This document shows, piece by piece, positions 1 through 8,751 of a DNA stretch of 64,000 nt. The translations under genes were made by a program, and so were the position numbers. The first letter of the stretch is position 1. Each line of letters begins with the position of its first letter. Source of the DNA: Alloyangia pacifica (GTDB taxonomy: Bacteria; Pseudomonadota; Alphaproteobacteria; Rhodobacterales; Rhodobacteraceae); NCBI RefSeq assembly GCF_900116195.1, contig NZ_FOZW01000003.1:248001-312000 (forward strand). The letters run 5' to 3'. The notes beneath the pieces are model-generated. The model was given only the letters and a program-made list of their open reading frames with translations, was not told where the DNA came from and did not search any database.

Positions 1-614
1 GTCACGACCGCGCTGACACGGCCCGCCGAAGTCTCGACGCTACGCACCGCGCATTGTGTGACGATGCGCGCGCCAAGTTCGCGTGCGGCCTCGGCCATGG
101 CGGGCACGGCGATCCAGGGCTCGGCGCGCCCGTCGGACCCGGTGTGCAGAACGCCCAGCAGGGTCCCGGTATTGCCGGGCATCCGCTCGGCGATCTCGGT
201 ACGCGTCAGCATCCGCGCATCGAGACCGTGGCGCTGGCCGATTTCGGCCCATTTCATCCAGTTCTTCAGCTCTCGCTTCGTGTAGGAGAGGTACGAAATG
301 CCGCTGCGACGCCAACCGGTCTCGCGGTTGATGCGTGCATTCATTCGTGACCACAGGTCGACGGAATGCATGCACAGCGGCAATTCGCGCTCATCGCGGC
401 CCATCTGCCGGGTCCAGCCCCAGTTCCGCGAGGATTGTTCGCCCGCGATGACGCCCTTTTCGCAAAGGCAGACGGAAACACCGCGTTCGGCCAGCTCCAG
501 CGCGGCCGTCACGCCGATGATGCCGCCCCCGATGATGACGACATCGACGGCATCCGGAAGCCCGTCATCGCCCTGAAACGGGGCAACCGGAATCGAGAGT
601 TTGCTCATGTTCAT
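1..614 (-). CDS. FAD-dependent amino-acid/amine oxidoreductase, 3' part missing (DadA/DAO family)
   Basis: This is a partial gene: about 204 N-terminal residues are visible and the rest lies beyond base 1. An N-terminal Rossmann FAD-binding motif (VVIIGGGIIGVTAALELAERG, residues about 24-44) is followed by the family motif SSRNWGWTRQMGRD, typical of DAO-family oxidases that oxidise D-amino acids, glycine-like amines or opines. The chosen start (ATG 614-612, MNMSKL) has a second in-frame ATG at 608. It lies 31 bp downstream of another FAD oxidase and at the end of an amino-acid ABC transporter operon, so it probably acts on the imported compound. The substrate cannot be told from sequence. Confidence 0.85.
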   Translation of the reverse strand, partial: MNMSKLSIPVAPFQGDDGLPDAVDVVIIGGGIIGVTAALELAERGVSVCLCEKGVIAGEQSSRNWGWTRQMGRDERELPLCMHSVDLWSRMNARINRETGWRRSGISYLSYTKRELKNWMKWAEIGQRHGLDARMLTRTEIAERMPGNTGTLLGVLHTGSDGRAEPWIAVPAMAEAARELGARIVTQCAVRSVETSAGRVSAVV

Positions 615-645
615 TTTCGATTTGTGAGTTTCGGTCAGGCAATGC

Positions 646-1965
646 TCAGGAGCCGCGGGGACGGTCGATGAAATCGCGCAGCCGATACCATCCGGTAAAG
701 GCGGGGAGGAACCAAGGCTTGCCCGAGTAGAAGGGCACAGCCGTGAACTTCTCACGATCAAAGGCCGAGGGCTGGTTCTGCTGATTCAGGATCTTCCGCG
801 CCATCTGGTGACCCAGATACGTCATCAATGCGACACCGTTGCCATTGCAGCCGATGGTGAAATGCGCGTTGTCGCGTTCGCCGATATGGGCGATCTTGTC
901 CCGGGTCATCGCCACACTGCCGATCCAGGAGTGGGTGATCTTCACGCCTTCGAGCTGGGGCCAGATGGCCAACATGCGGGCGTAGATGCGCTTGGCGGCA
1001 CGACGCTCGTTCATGTCAAGCGCTCCGGGACGGGACCCGAAAAGAAGCCGCGTGCCATCAGGCGAGACCCGGGCATAGATCAGGTCACGGCGGCTGTCGG
1101 AGACCATGCGGCCATCGCGGATCAGCTCCGCCAGCAAGTCCGCGGGCAGCGCCTCGGTCGCAATCTGGTAGCTTTTCACCGGGACGACACGGCTGGCCAG
1201 TTCCGGCGTGGTGTCCTTGTGGGTGTAGCCGTTGGTCGCCACGATCACGTCGTCGGTGCGGATCTCGCCGCGGCTGGTCGGCACGATCTTGGTGCCATTC
1301 GGGCCGTCCTTGGTGATGCCTGCGCGCGCATTCGAGCGCAGCAGGACCCCGGCCGCCTTGGCCCGTTCGCGCAGGGCACGGTGATACATGCCGGGATGCA
1401 GCCCGCCATATTCGTCGATCACGATGCCGCCGTGGTAATAGTCCGAGCCGATCACCGAGCGTTGCGCCTCGCGCGGGATCTGGTGGACATGTACGCCGGT
1501 CTTCTCCTGCAGAAGCTGTCCGTGACGTTTGAGAATCTCGTAATCCTTGGCCGCATGAGCCCCGAAGAACCGGCCGCTCAAGGTCAGGCCTGCATCCAGC
1601 TTCTCGGTCTCGATCAGGGTTTTGAGGAAGTCGAAACTTTCGTTGCTTTCGCCGATCAACCGCGAGACCAGAGCCGGGTCAATGCCCCTGATGGCGCCGC
1701 CGACAACCAGTTTCTGACCGCTTGAAACCATGCCACCTGACCGGGTCGAGCAGCCTTCACCAATGCGGTCGCAGTCGAGAACAACCACGGATTTTCCCGC
1801 GCGCGCCAGGTGGGTCGCCGCGTTCAGCCCGGCATAGCCGGACCCGACGATCACCACGTCGGACTGGGCAGGCAACGGATCGAGATTGGTTTCGGGGGCG
1901 GCGGCTTCCCACCAGTAGGGGGTATCCTTGAAATCTTCGGCATAGATATCGTCGTATCGGGCCAT
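646..1965 (-). CDS. FAD-dependent oxidoreductase, gamma-glutamylputrescine oxidase-like (PuuB/OrdL type)
   Basis: Predicted 439 aa, close to the family's usual length of about 430. The N-terminus has the PYWWEAAAPE-type motif seen in gamma-glutamylputrescine oxidases, then a FAD Rossmann motif (VVIVGSGYAGLNAATHLARAG) and the STRSGGMVSSG motif that contacts the flavin. The C-terminal part has the FTIGCNGNGVALMTYLG segment typical of DAO-fold C-termini. The start was placed at ATG 1963-1965 (MARYDD); a longer open frame upstream overlaps the ABC ATPase and is not supported. The gene is 130 bp downstream of the ATPase. Probable role is oxidative deamination of an imported amine or amino acid; the exact substrate is inferred only from context. 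Confidence 0.87.
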   Translation of the reverse strand: MARYDDIYAEDFKDTPYWWEAAAPETNLDPLPAQSDVVIVGSGYAGLNAATHLARAGKSVVVLDCDRIGEGCSTRSGGMVSSGQKLVVGGAIRGIDPALVSRLIGESNESFDFLKTLIETEKLDAGLTLSGRFFGAHAAKDYEILKRHGQLLQEKTGVHVHQIPREAQRSVIGSDYYHGGIVIDEYGGLHPGMYHRALRERAKAAGVLLRSNARAGITKDGPNGTKIVPTSRGEIRTDDVIVATNGYTHKDTTPELASRVVPVKSYQIATEALPADLLAELIRDGRMVSDSRRDLIYARVSPDGTRLLFGSRPGALDMNERRAAKRIYARMLAIWPQLEGVKITHSWIGSVAMTRDKIAHIGERDNAHFTIGCNGNGVALMTYLGHQMARKILNQQNQPSAFDREKFTAVPFYSGKPWFLPAFTGWYRLRDFIDRPRGS

Positions 1966-2095
1966 GGCGTGTCGGGCCCCGAGGGGCTCGCCTTTCGGTA
2001 GAGTTTGAGAAGCGGGCCGCCTTGCGCAGGCGGCAAGGCGGAACCGATTTTTGTGACTTCTGTCGGGTCCGATCGGACCGCGACGGAAATGGCTT

Positions 2096-2842
2096 TCAGA
2101 GAACCTGTCCCAGGAATTCCCGGGTCCGGGGATCGCGCGGATTGGCGAAGAATTCCGCCGGTGGCGCATCCTCGACGATCTTGCCGTGGTCGGTGAAGCA
2201 GACGTGGTGCGAGACTTCGCGCGCGAAACCCATCTCATGGGTGACCAGCACGCAGGTCAGACCTTCCTCCACCAGTTCGCGGATGTTGAACAGCACATCC
2301 TTCACCGTTTCCGGGTCAAGCGCGGCCGTGACCTCGTCGAACAGGATGACATCGGGCTGCATTGCAAGCGCGCGCGCGATGGCGACACGCTGCTGCTGGC
2401 CGCCCGACAGTTGGCCGGGATAGCTGTCGGCCTTGTGGCCCAGCCGAACCTTGTCGAGAAGCTTGCGTGCGCGGTCCTCAACCTCGGCGCGATCATGGCC
2501 CAGCACCTGAATCGGCGCCATCATCACGTTTTCCAGCGCGGTCTTGTGCGGGAAGAGGTTGTATTGCTGGAACACCATCGCGACCTGATGGCGCAGCGGG
2601 CGCATCGCCTTCTCCGTCTTCAGCGAATGAACCTGGTGCTGACCGACGCGGATCGTACCTCGGTCGATTGGCATCAGCCCATTCATGCAGCGCAGGATCG
2701 TCGACTTGCCAGAGCCCGAAGGGCCGATGATGCAGACAGCTTCGCCTTTGCGGACGGTCAGGTCGATACCGTTGAGAACGTTGAACTTACCGAAGGACTT
2801 GTGGATGTCCTTGATCTCGATGAGAGCTTCGGGATGGGTCAT
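2096..2842 (-). CDS. Polar amino-acid ABC transporter, ATP-binding protein (GlnQ/HisP family)
   Basis: Predicted 248 aa. Walker A GPSGSGKST is at about residues 40-48, the Q-loop at FQQYNLFPHK (about 91-100), the ABC signature LSGGQQQR at about 145-152 and Walker B VILFDE at about 165-170, followed by the switch His in LVTHEMGF. These and the length are typical of the polar amino-acid importer ATPases. The start (MTHPEALIEI) overlaps the stop of the upstream permease by 4 bp, indicating translational coupling. It powers uptake through the two permeases encoded upstream. An open frame extending further upstream only reads through the permease in another frame. Confidence 0.95.
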   Translation of the reverse strand: MTHPEALIEIKDIHKSFGKFNVLNGIDLTVRKGEAVCIIGPSGSGKSTILRCMNGLMPIDRGTIRVGQHQVHSLKTEKAMRPLRHQVAMVFQQYNLFPHKTALENVMMAPIQVLGHDRAEVEDRARKLLDKVRLGHKADSYPGQLSGGQQQRVAIARALAMQPDVILFDEVTAALDPETVKDVLFNIRELVEEGLTCVLVTHEMGFAREVSHHVCFTDHGKIVEDAPPAEFFANPRDPRTREFLGQVL

Positions 2843-3654
2843 ATATTGTCTCCCTTCACTGCCCGTTCCAAACGGCGTGCGAAGACAGCGATCGGGTAGC
2901 AGTAGGCAAAGAACATGAAGAGTACGGTGAGATAGAAGTAGACGAGCGCGCGCTCGCTTTCCATCGCGAGTGAAGTGTTCAGAATTGTCAGAACGTCCTG
3001 AATCCCGGTCACGGTTGCTAGCGCCGTGGCGATCATCAGCAGGGCGTAGAGGTTCATCCAGCCGGGGATCATGCGCCGAAACGCCTGCGGGAGGATGACG
3101 TGCATGTAGATCTGTCGGGTCGAGTAGCCGAGCGACCGTGCCGCCTCCCACTGACCACTGTGGATCGACTGCACCGCGCCACGAATGACCTCGGAGAAGT
3201 TCGCCGCCGTCGGCAATGCAAGCCCGATCACCGCCTTCATGAAGGGTGGGAAGGGGATCACCATGCCGAAGACCCTGATCTCGTAGGGGATGATGTAAAG
3301 CATCGCGAACAGCAGAACGAGCCAGGGCGAGTTCCGCAGGAAGTTCATCACCAGGAAGGCCGGCAGACGGATCACGGCGCGCTGCGCCAATGTGGCGATG
3401 CCCATGATCGTGCCGAGCGCGGTCGCCACCGCCATGGAGGCGATCGACAGAAGGACGTTCAGGATGAACCCGCCGGTGACCGGCCAGCCATCGCCAGATC
3501 CGGTCAACAGCAGAGGCAGACGCACGCCCACACGCGCCCAGTGTTCGTCACCGCCAGTTGCGGCATCGACGATAATCCAAACGACGACCGCGGCCGCGAG
3601 CAAGAACAGAACAGACTTCTTCTTGGCGTCATAGGAAAGTTGTGCGGTCATCAT
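2839..3654 (-). CDS. Polar amino-acid ABC transporter, permease (HisM/GlnP family)
   Basis: Predicted 271 aa inner-membrane protein. A first hydrophobic segment (LFLLAAAVVVWIIVDAA, about residues 15-31) is followed by the transporter core, with the conserved EAA loop SGQWEAARSLGYSTRQIYMHVILPQA around residues 187-212 where the ATPase docks. It overlaps the downstream ATPase by 4 bp and the upstream permease by 4 bp, so the three are one translationally coupled unit. Two ATGs lie at the start (MMTAQ), and either could be used. Confidence 0.93.
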   Translation of the reverse strand: MMTAQLSYDAKKKSVLFLLAAAVVVWIIVDAATGGDEHWARVGVRLPLLLTGSGDGWPVTGGFILNVLLSIASMAVATALGTIMGIATLAQRAVIRLPAFLVMNFLRNSPWLVLLFAMLYIIPYEIRVFGMVIPFPPFMKAVIGLALPTAANFSEVIRGAVQSIHSGQWEAARSLGYSTRQIYMHVILPQAFRRMIPGWMNLYALLMIATALATVTGIQDVLTILNTSLAMESERALVYFYLTVLFMFFAYCYPIAVFARRLERAVKGDNI

Positions 3655-4370
3655 GATGCGGCCTTTCCGTATCCGGGGAACGCCATCCAGCGTTCAAGCC
3701 GTGCCATCAGGTAAGTCAGGATCGAGACGAGCGTGACGTAAATCACCAGCACCAGGATCATGACCTCCATGGTGCGGAAGTTGTCGTTGTAGATCTGCCC
3801 GGCGTAATACATCAGCTCCGGCACCGTGATCACCGAGGCCTGCGACGTCGTCTTGAACAGGTTGCTCAGGATGTTGGTCAGCGCGGGAAGACTGATCCGC
3901 GTGGCGATGGGGGCCTCGATGCGCCAGAATCGTGCCCAGCGGCTGTAGCCCAGCGCCTGACCCGCTTCGATGATGGCGCGCGGCATCGTTTCGATGCCCG
4001 ACCGGAAGGCCTCGATCGCGAGTGCCCCGCCGAACAGGCTCAACGAGATCGCGGCACAGGCGAAGGCGCTCAGGAGCGGCATTGAAAGCCCGGTGTCCGG
4101 GTCGGTGACCTGCAAGCCCAGCGTCGAGAGGGTAAAATAGGCAAAGAGCATCTGCAGCAGCGGCGGCGTGTTGCGGAACACTTCGACGAAGAGCTCGATC
4201 AATGCGTCGAGCCAGGCGATCCGCAGCGTCAGAGCAAGAGCCCCAAGCATTCCGATCAGGGTAGCGGCGATCGAAGAGATCGCCGCCAGTTTCAGGGTGT
4301 TGATCACACCTACAACCAACCAGCTCTGGTAAGCAGGGTCGGCGAGCCATGAATAATCGAGATCAAGCAA
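3651..4370 (-). CDS. Polar amino-acid ABC transporter, permease (HisQ/GlnP family)
   Basis: Predicted 239 aa inner-membrane protein with about five hydrophobic segments and the EAA-loop motif IIEAGQALGYSRWARFWRIE. The motif FRNTPPLLQMLFAYF is characteristic of polar amino-acid permeases. It is the first permease after the binding protein (30 bp gap) and overlaps the second permease by 4 bp. Together they form a heterodimeric channel for amino acids or opine-like compounds. Confidence 0.93.
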   Translation of the reverse strand: MLDLDYSWLADPAYQSWLVVGVINTLKLAAISSIAATLIGMLGALALTLRIAWLDALIELFVEVFRNTPPLLQMLFAYFTLSTLGLQVTDPDTGLSMPLLSAFACAAISLSLFGGALAIEAFRSGIETMPRAIIEAGQALGYSRWARFWRIEAPIATRISLPALTNILSNLFKTTSQASVITVPELMYYAGQIYNDNFRTMEVMILVLVIYVTLVSILTYLMARLERWMAFPGYGKAAS

Positions 4371-4400
4371 GAGCTGTCCTCAAGTTCGGGAATGGGAGAC

Positions 4401-5216
4401 TTATTCGGCGCCTGCGGTCTTTGCCCGTTCGGCGATGTACTCCGAAGCCGGCATGTTGAATTCCGCTTCCCACTCGATCAGCTTGCCTTCGCCTTCCGCC
4501 TTGTGGATGGCCTTGTCGATTGCTTCCTTCAGGACGGTATCACCTTCACGCACACCACCGCCCATGGGGGCGAATTCGTAGGGCTGCGCCGCGATCTTGT
4601 AGTCGGTCCATTCCGGCTCGAGCGTCTTCAGACGAAGGGTCATGTCGTCGAAGACCATGCCGACGCAGCGGTTATCCTTGAGCGCGCGATAGGCCTCGGT
4701 CTGGCTCTTGAACGCAATCAGGTTCATGCCGAACTCTTCGGTCATCTTCTTGTTGAAGTACGAACCCTGGATGCCGCAGACGGGGCGACCTTCGTACTGC
4801 TCCCATTCGGTCAGCTTCGAGGCCTCGGGCGCGAGGATCGACGGACCGGCGGCGCTGACATACTGGGTGGTGAAATCGATCACCTCGTCGCGCGCGGCAG
4901 AGATGCCGAGGGTCGCAAAAATGACGTCCAGACGCCCCGAGGCGAGGAAGTCGATGCGGTTCGACGCGACAACCGGCACCAGCTCGATTTTTTCCTCGGA
5001 CCCCAGGAGTTCCTTGGCGACATATTTGGCCAACTCGATCTCGAATCCGACGATCTCGCCGTCATCATTCAGGTAGCCATAGGGGGCGTAGTCGGTCTTC
5101 ACCCCGACGACCAGCTTGTCGCGTTCCTTGATCGTGTCGAGCGTGTCGGCGCAGACGGCGCTCGCAGTCAGAAGACCGGTGCTGGCGAGCAGGGCGAACC
5201 CGATGGACTTGAACAT
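4401..5216 (-). CDS. Polar amino-acid ABC transporter, periplasmic substrate-binding protein (SBP_bac_3)
   Basis: Predicted 271 aa with a cleavable signal peptide (MFKSIGFALLASTGLLTASAV, cleavage probably after SAVCA). The mature protein opens with the family hallmark DTIKERDKLVVGVKTDYAPYGY, then GEIVGFEIELA, as in SBP family 3 receptors. The start is ATG 5214-5216, preceded by an AGGGA ribosome-binding site; the upstream extension in the same frame lacks a signal peptide. It is the first gene of the operon running to the two FAD oxidases, divergent from an IclR regulator 143 bp away. The ligand is unknown; an amino acid or a polyamine conjugate is likely from the downstream oxidases. Confidence 0.93.
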   Translation of the reverse strand: MFKSIGFALLASTGLLTASAVCADTLDTIKERDKLVVGVKTDYAPYGYLNDDGEIVGFEIELAKYVAKELLGSEEKIELVPVVASNRIDFLASGRLDVIFATLGISAARDEVIDFTTQYVSAAGPSILAPEASKLTEWEQYEGRPVCGIQGSYFNKKMTEEFGMNLIAFKSQTEAYRALKDNRCVGMVFDDMTLRLKTLEPEWTDYKIAAQPYEFAPMGGGVREGDTVLKEAIDKAIHKAEGEGKLIEWEAEFNMPASEYIAERAKTAGAE

Positions 5217-5321
5217 AAGTGTATTCCCTGTTGGTGTTTCAAGCGTCTCCTCACGGACCGAGGTGACGTAACGACGCACACAGATCAAAATTTCTCACTA
5301 TACAAGCGTACCAACATATGT

Positions 5322-5338
5322 TTCTCATAATATGAGAA
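5322..5338. promoter_or_regulatory. Palindromic operator candidate for the IclR-type regulator
   Basis: The site has 8-bp perfect inverted arms TTCTCATA and TATGAGAA around one central A. It ends 21 bp before the regulator's ATG and lies in the divergent promoter region. A half-site TTCTCA recurs at 5292-5297. Size and position match an IclR-family operator acting on both the regulator and the transporter operon; this is an inference from position and symmetry. Confidence 0.5.
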
Positions 5339-5359
5339 CTAATAGCCGGAATTTCCGTT

Positions 5360-6133
5360 ATGACCCGTACAAGTGCAACGAATTCGGGCGGTGGATCGCA
5401 ATTGCTCGATCGCGCCGTTCTGCTGCTGGACCTCGTCGCCGATGCTGGCGTCCAGGGCCTGACCCTGAAGGAGCTGACCGAGGCCTCCGGTCTGAACGAC
5501 GCGACCTGTCACCGCATCCTGACGACGTTGGTTGGTCACAAGCTGCTCTCACGCGAGGACAGGAAGCGCCGCTACAGGCTCGGGGCCCGCATGTCGATCT
5601 ACGGCGTGAAGGCTGCACGCGGGCCGGGATTGATCAGCCGCTGCGATGTGGCTTTGACGCGGCTGCGCAAGCGCACAACGGACACCGTCCACCTGATGGC
5701 TCGGCTGAATCACGACTCCGTCTGTCTCGACCGCCGCGACGGCGAGTCCATCGTTCCGACCCTGACCGGCTCGATTGGCGGTTCGGTGCCGCTCGGCGTT
5801 GGCCCGGGCTCTATCGCAATGCTGGCTCAGTTGGATGAAGATGAGCAGAATTTCATCATCAGCGCCAATCTTGAACGATACGCCGGCTATCCCAACCTGA
5901 CCGAAGCCCGCATTCGGGAGCTGATCGCCCAAACCCGGGAACGCGGGTACGCCATCGACAATGGCGAGTTGATTCCCGGTGTTGCCGGTATCTCGGTGCC
6001 GATCTTCACGAACGGGGTATTCGCCGGTGCCTCGATCGGCTTCACACTGCCCTGTGCGAAGCTCGGGCCCCAGACATTTGCGCAATATGCCGAGTACATC
6101 GCGGAAGAGATCTCGTTCAGCAGTGAAGGATGA
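5360..6133 (+). CDS. IclR-family transcriptional regulator
   Basis: Predicted 257 aa, the normal length for IclR proteins. An N-terminal winged helix-turn-helix (about residues 15-75: LLLDLVADAGVQGLTLKELT, then GLNDATCHRILTTL) is followed by the C-terminal effector domain (about 85-255). That domain contains ERGYAIDNGELIPGVAGISVPI, the characteristic ligand-pocket region. It is divergent from the amino-acid transporter/oxidase operon and has a palindrome 21 bp upstream of its start, so it probably controls that operon in response to the substrate. Confidence 0.92.
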   Translation: MTRTSATNSGGGSQLLDRAVLLLDLVADAGVQGLTLKELTEASGLNDATCHRILTTLVGHKLLSREDRKRRYRLGARMSIYGVKAARGPGLISRCDVALTRLRKRTTDTVHLMARLNHDSVCLDRRDGESIVPTLTGSIGGSVPLGVGPGSIAMLAQLDEDEQNFIISANLERYAGYPNLTEARIRELIAQTRERGYAIDNGELIPGVAGISVPIFTNGVFAGASIGFTLPCAKLGPQTFAQYAEYIAEEISFSSEG

Positions 6134-6237
6134 CGGCTTGGCACCTAGGAACGGGCTCGTTGCGCGACGACGGGCTTCGGGCCTTACGCCCCCTCCCCTT
6201 GCTCGCTTCAGGCGAAGGCTTCGGTCGCGGCCCTTGA

Positions 6238-6665
6238 GAAAGCGGATGCCGGTGCTATCCACTGCCGCGCGGGGCATAGCGAAGCAATGTGCCGAGAGGG
6301 GATCAACAGGTTCAGCGGCTGACCAGAGCATCGATACAGGATCCGCACCACGTCCGTGCCTCACGGCGATCTGGCGTTGATGGTCCAGCGCCGACCCGTC
6401 GAGCCCGGCCATCTCAATCAGGCTCGCAACCAGGCCGATGGCCTGACAGGGCGGCTGCCCGAACATCGCTTCCAGAGTGGGGCATGCGTGGATGGTGCGG
6501 TCGAAGAAAGTCTCGGGATGGCGACGCGTGCCGCCTCTGCCCACGTTTCAAGCCATCTCCCGATCGAACCGGGTCGAGAGGAAGCCAAGGTGTCTCAGCG
6601 AGGCTCTATGGTCTGGCCAGTGCGCCGTGCGCCAACGGATGGCGCCGGACTTCCGCACGCGACCG
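6238..6665 (-). pseudogene. Decayed IS5-family transposase (N-terminal part)
   Basis: On the minus strand the segment reads as the N-terminal third of an IS5/IS903-type transposase: a WRTAHWPDHRASL block, FDREMA, then LEAMFGQPPCQAIGLVASLI, ending at AVDSTGIRFLKG, the first DDE-aspartate region. A codon expected to be Trp after FDREMA is TGA (6548-6550), a nonsense mutation. Homology stops after the VDSTG motif and the catalytic second half is missing. Boundaries are approximate. It separates two unrelated transporter systems and marks an old rearrangement. Confidence 0.7.
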
Positions 6666-6670
6666 ATCTC

Positions 6671-6889
6671 ACCTGAGGGATTTGCAGGACAGGATCCCTC
6701 TCACCCGGAGGAGGAATAGCGCCTCTTTTCCGCTCACAATCCCTCCATCTGGCCCGCAGCCAAGGGGCAAGCGGATTGATATTGGCCCGATGCCGCTATA
6801 GCGAGCGGTAGCGGCTACCAGCGCACGGACCCATTTGGCTACCGCTGTTCGCGCCACCTTTCAGGACGTGTGAGGCAATCATCTCTCCT
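6671..6889. other. Non-coding stretch between IS remnant and transporter operon
   Basis: No convincing gene is seen. The segment holds a 7-bp-arm stem (GAGGGAT/ATCCCTC, 6674-6699) and otherwise featureless sequence. It is where the promoter and ribosome-binding site of the next operon should be, but no clear Shine-Dalgarno sequence is visible before that operon's first codon. Confidence 0.5.
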
Positions 6890-7702
6890 TTGAAGACCGA
6901 ATTACGCCAGGCTGCCAGCGACCTTGCATGGCTGGCCAAGGTTCCGCGCCACGTCTGGCTGCGCCTGCTGCTGGTGCCGCTTCTGCTGCTGCTGTGGTCG
7001 GCGTTGGCGAAGGGCATTCCCGACGGCTATTTCGCCGGCCCCTATCTGACGCTGCGCGCGCTATTCCTGATGCTCACCGATGACCGGCGGAAGCTCCTGA
7101 TCGCTTTGTGGGAGACGCTTTCCGTCTATCTCTGGGGCATCGGCGCCGCTGCGCTGATCGGTATTCCTGCGGGCCTGCTGCTGGGGCTGTGTCGCACGCT
7201 GGGCCGGACGCTGTCGCCCTTCAGCCATGGTCTGGCGGCAACGCCCGTCGTTGCGCTTGTTCCGCTCATCATCCTGATGGTGGGGCTCGGGGCCGAAGCC
7301 AAGGTCCTCATTGTGCTGCTCGCTGCACTGATGCCCGTGCTCATCGCCACCGAGGCGGGTGTGCGCGGCACCGATCCAGAGCTGATCGAGATGGGGCGCA
7401 GCTATGGCATGGGCGCACTGACCCGACTGCGCCACATCGTATTGCCCGCCGCGCTGCCCTCGCTCATGGCGGGCCTGCGGCTAGCGGCGATCGCCGGCCT
7501 CGTGGCCACCGTAATTGCCGAGCTCTATACCGCGATGACGGGTCTTGGCGCGCTCCTGCAGTCGCTCGGCAACAGCTACCGCATGGACAGCTACTTTGCC
7601 GTCGTCGTCATCTTCGCCATCATCGGAGCCGGCACGACTGGCATCCTGACCTGGATCGAGCACCTGCTCACTCCGCCGCCGGAGCGGCGCCGGTCCCACT
7701 GA
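6890..7702 (+). CDS. ABC transporter permease, SsuC/TauC (nitrate/sulfonate/NMT1) family
   Basis: Predicted 270 aa, with hydrophobic segments from LLLVPLLLLLWSAL (about residues 25-38) onward and the EAA loop MGRSYGMGALTRLRHIVLPAALP (about 168-190). The start is uncertain: the only usable codon is TTG at 6890, with no recognisable ribosome-binding site. The open frame runs back to 6812 with no ATG or GTG. The neighbouring IS remnant suggests the 5' end or leader may have been altered. It is followed by a matching binding protein and ATPase. Substrates in this family include sulfonates, nitrate and pyrimidine precursors; no choice can be made here. Confidence 0.85.
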   Translation: MKTELRQAASDLAWLAKVPRHVWLRLLLVPLLLLLWSALAKGIPDGYFAGPYLTLRALFLMLTDDRRKLLIALWETLSVYLWGIGAAALIGIPAGLLLGLCRTLGRTLSPFSHGLAATPVVALVPLIILMVGLGAEAKVLIVLLAALMPVLIATEAGVRGTDPELIEMGRSYGMGALTRLRHIVLPAALPSLMAGLRLAAIAGLVATVIAELYTAMTGLGALLQSLGNSYRMDSYFAVVVIFAIIGAGTTGILTWIEHLLTPPPERRRSH

Positions 7703-7725
7703 CAATTTGATCCCAGAAAGACACC

Positions 7726-8751
7726 ATGTTCACCAAGTTTCAGCCCTCCCTCCTCGCTGTCGGCCTGTCGCTTCTGTCCACGCCGGCGCTGGCGGCGCCT
7801 TTCCGCATCATCGTCACCTCGACCGAGGCACCGCTGGTGCCCAATTCGGTGATGTTCCTGGCTGAAAGCGCAGGCTACTTCGACGCGCAGGGGGTCGATG
7901 TCGAACTCGTGCCCGCGGCCCAAACTCCGATGGCGGTGGCCGCGCTGCGGTCCGGCGGTGGCGAGATGGCCAATATCTCAGTCGAAAGCCTGCTGGCGCT
8001 GCATGCCGAGGGGGGTGACGATCTTGTCGCCGTGCATTCCACCGACAAGTCCATTCCCTTCATGATCGTGGGGCGCAAGGGCCTGACAGTCGACGAGCTC
8101 TCCGGCTCCAACTATGGCGTCGGCCGGATGCACAGCCTCGACTACGACCTGTCGGGCATCGTGATCGAAAACTTCGGAGTGAACTTCGATACGCTCAACC
8201 TCATGCCGCTTGGCGCGCCTTCGGTGCGGGCGCAGGCGCTTGGTGCGGGCCGGATCGACGCGACGACGGTCTCGATCGGCACCTTCCTCTCCATGCCCGG
8301 CCACGAGGAGTTCGATACGCTGGTCGATGTCGGCGAGTTCTTCCGTCAGGTGCCCATCGTCAGCAAGGTCGACGTGGTTCCCGAGGCCGTTCTGGCAGAG
8401 CGGGGCGAGGATCTGCACAAGGTGCTGACGGCCCTCACACTGGCGGCGCGCGACTACGCCGCAACGCCCGAAAAATGGGTCGAGGACATGGCCGCTGTGC
8501 GTCCTGACGTGGACCGCGAAACGCTCGAGGCGCTGGCGGAAACCTATCAAGACAGCTGGACGGTGAACGGCGGCCTTCAGGTTGATGAGCTGTTCTATGC
8601 GATGCGCAGCCTCGGGCAGCCGTACAAGCGCAAGGATGGCGAGGATCTGCCGTTCCGCGTGGAGCTTGAGGATTGGACGGCCTTCGGCCCGATGGACGCC
8701 GTGCTGGAGCAGGAAGGGGTCTCGGATCTGGCTGATCCGGTCAGTCGATGA
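7726..8751 (+). CDS. ABC transporter periplasmic substrate-binding protein, SsuA/NMT1-like
   Basis: Predicted 341 aa with a signal peptide (MFTKFQPSLLAVGLSLLSTPALA, cleavage after ALA-A). The mature part shows the NMT1/THI5-like pattern: LAESAGYFDAQGVDVELVPA, a ligand-loop region, and a C-terminal alpha-rich part. It starts 23 bp after the permease stop and overlaps the ATPase start by 4 bp. The order permease, binding protein, ATPase differs from the usual SsuA-first order but the three clearly form one importer. The ligand is unknown. Confidence 0.88.
   Translation: MFTKFQPSLLAVGLSLLSTPALAAPFRIIVTSTEAPLVPNSVMFLAESAGYFDAQGVDVELVPAAQTPMAVAALRSGGGEMANISVESLLALHAEGGDDLVAVHSTDKSIPFMIVGRKGLTVDELSGSNYGVGRMHSLDYDLSGIVIENFGVNFDTLNLMPLGAPSVRAQALGAGRIDATTVSIGTFLSMPGHEEFDTLVDVGEFFRQVPIVSKVDVVPEAVLAERGEDLHKVLTALTLAARDYAATPEKWVEDMAAVRPDVDRETLEALAETYQDSWTVNGGLQVDELFYAMRSLGQPYKRKDGEDLPFRVELEDWTAFGPMDAVLEQEGVSDLADPVSR

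Noticed and set aside
646-2238. Longer version of the second FAD oxidase
   Set aside because: The added N-terminus overlaps the ATPase and lacks any motif; the family's start motif appears at 1965.
2096-3151. Longer version of the amino-acid ATPase
   Set aside because: The extension reads through the permease in a shifted frame; the start at 2842 overlaps the permease stop by 4 bp.
5549-6544. Minus-strand 331-aa gene over the IclR gene
   Set aside because: Only the first third matches transposase; the rest is the complement of the IclR coding region.
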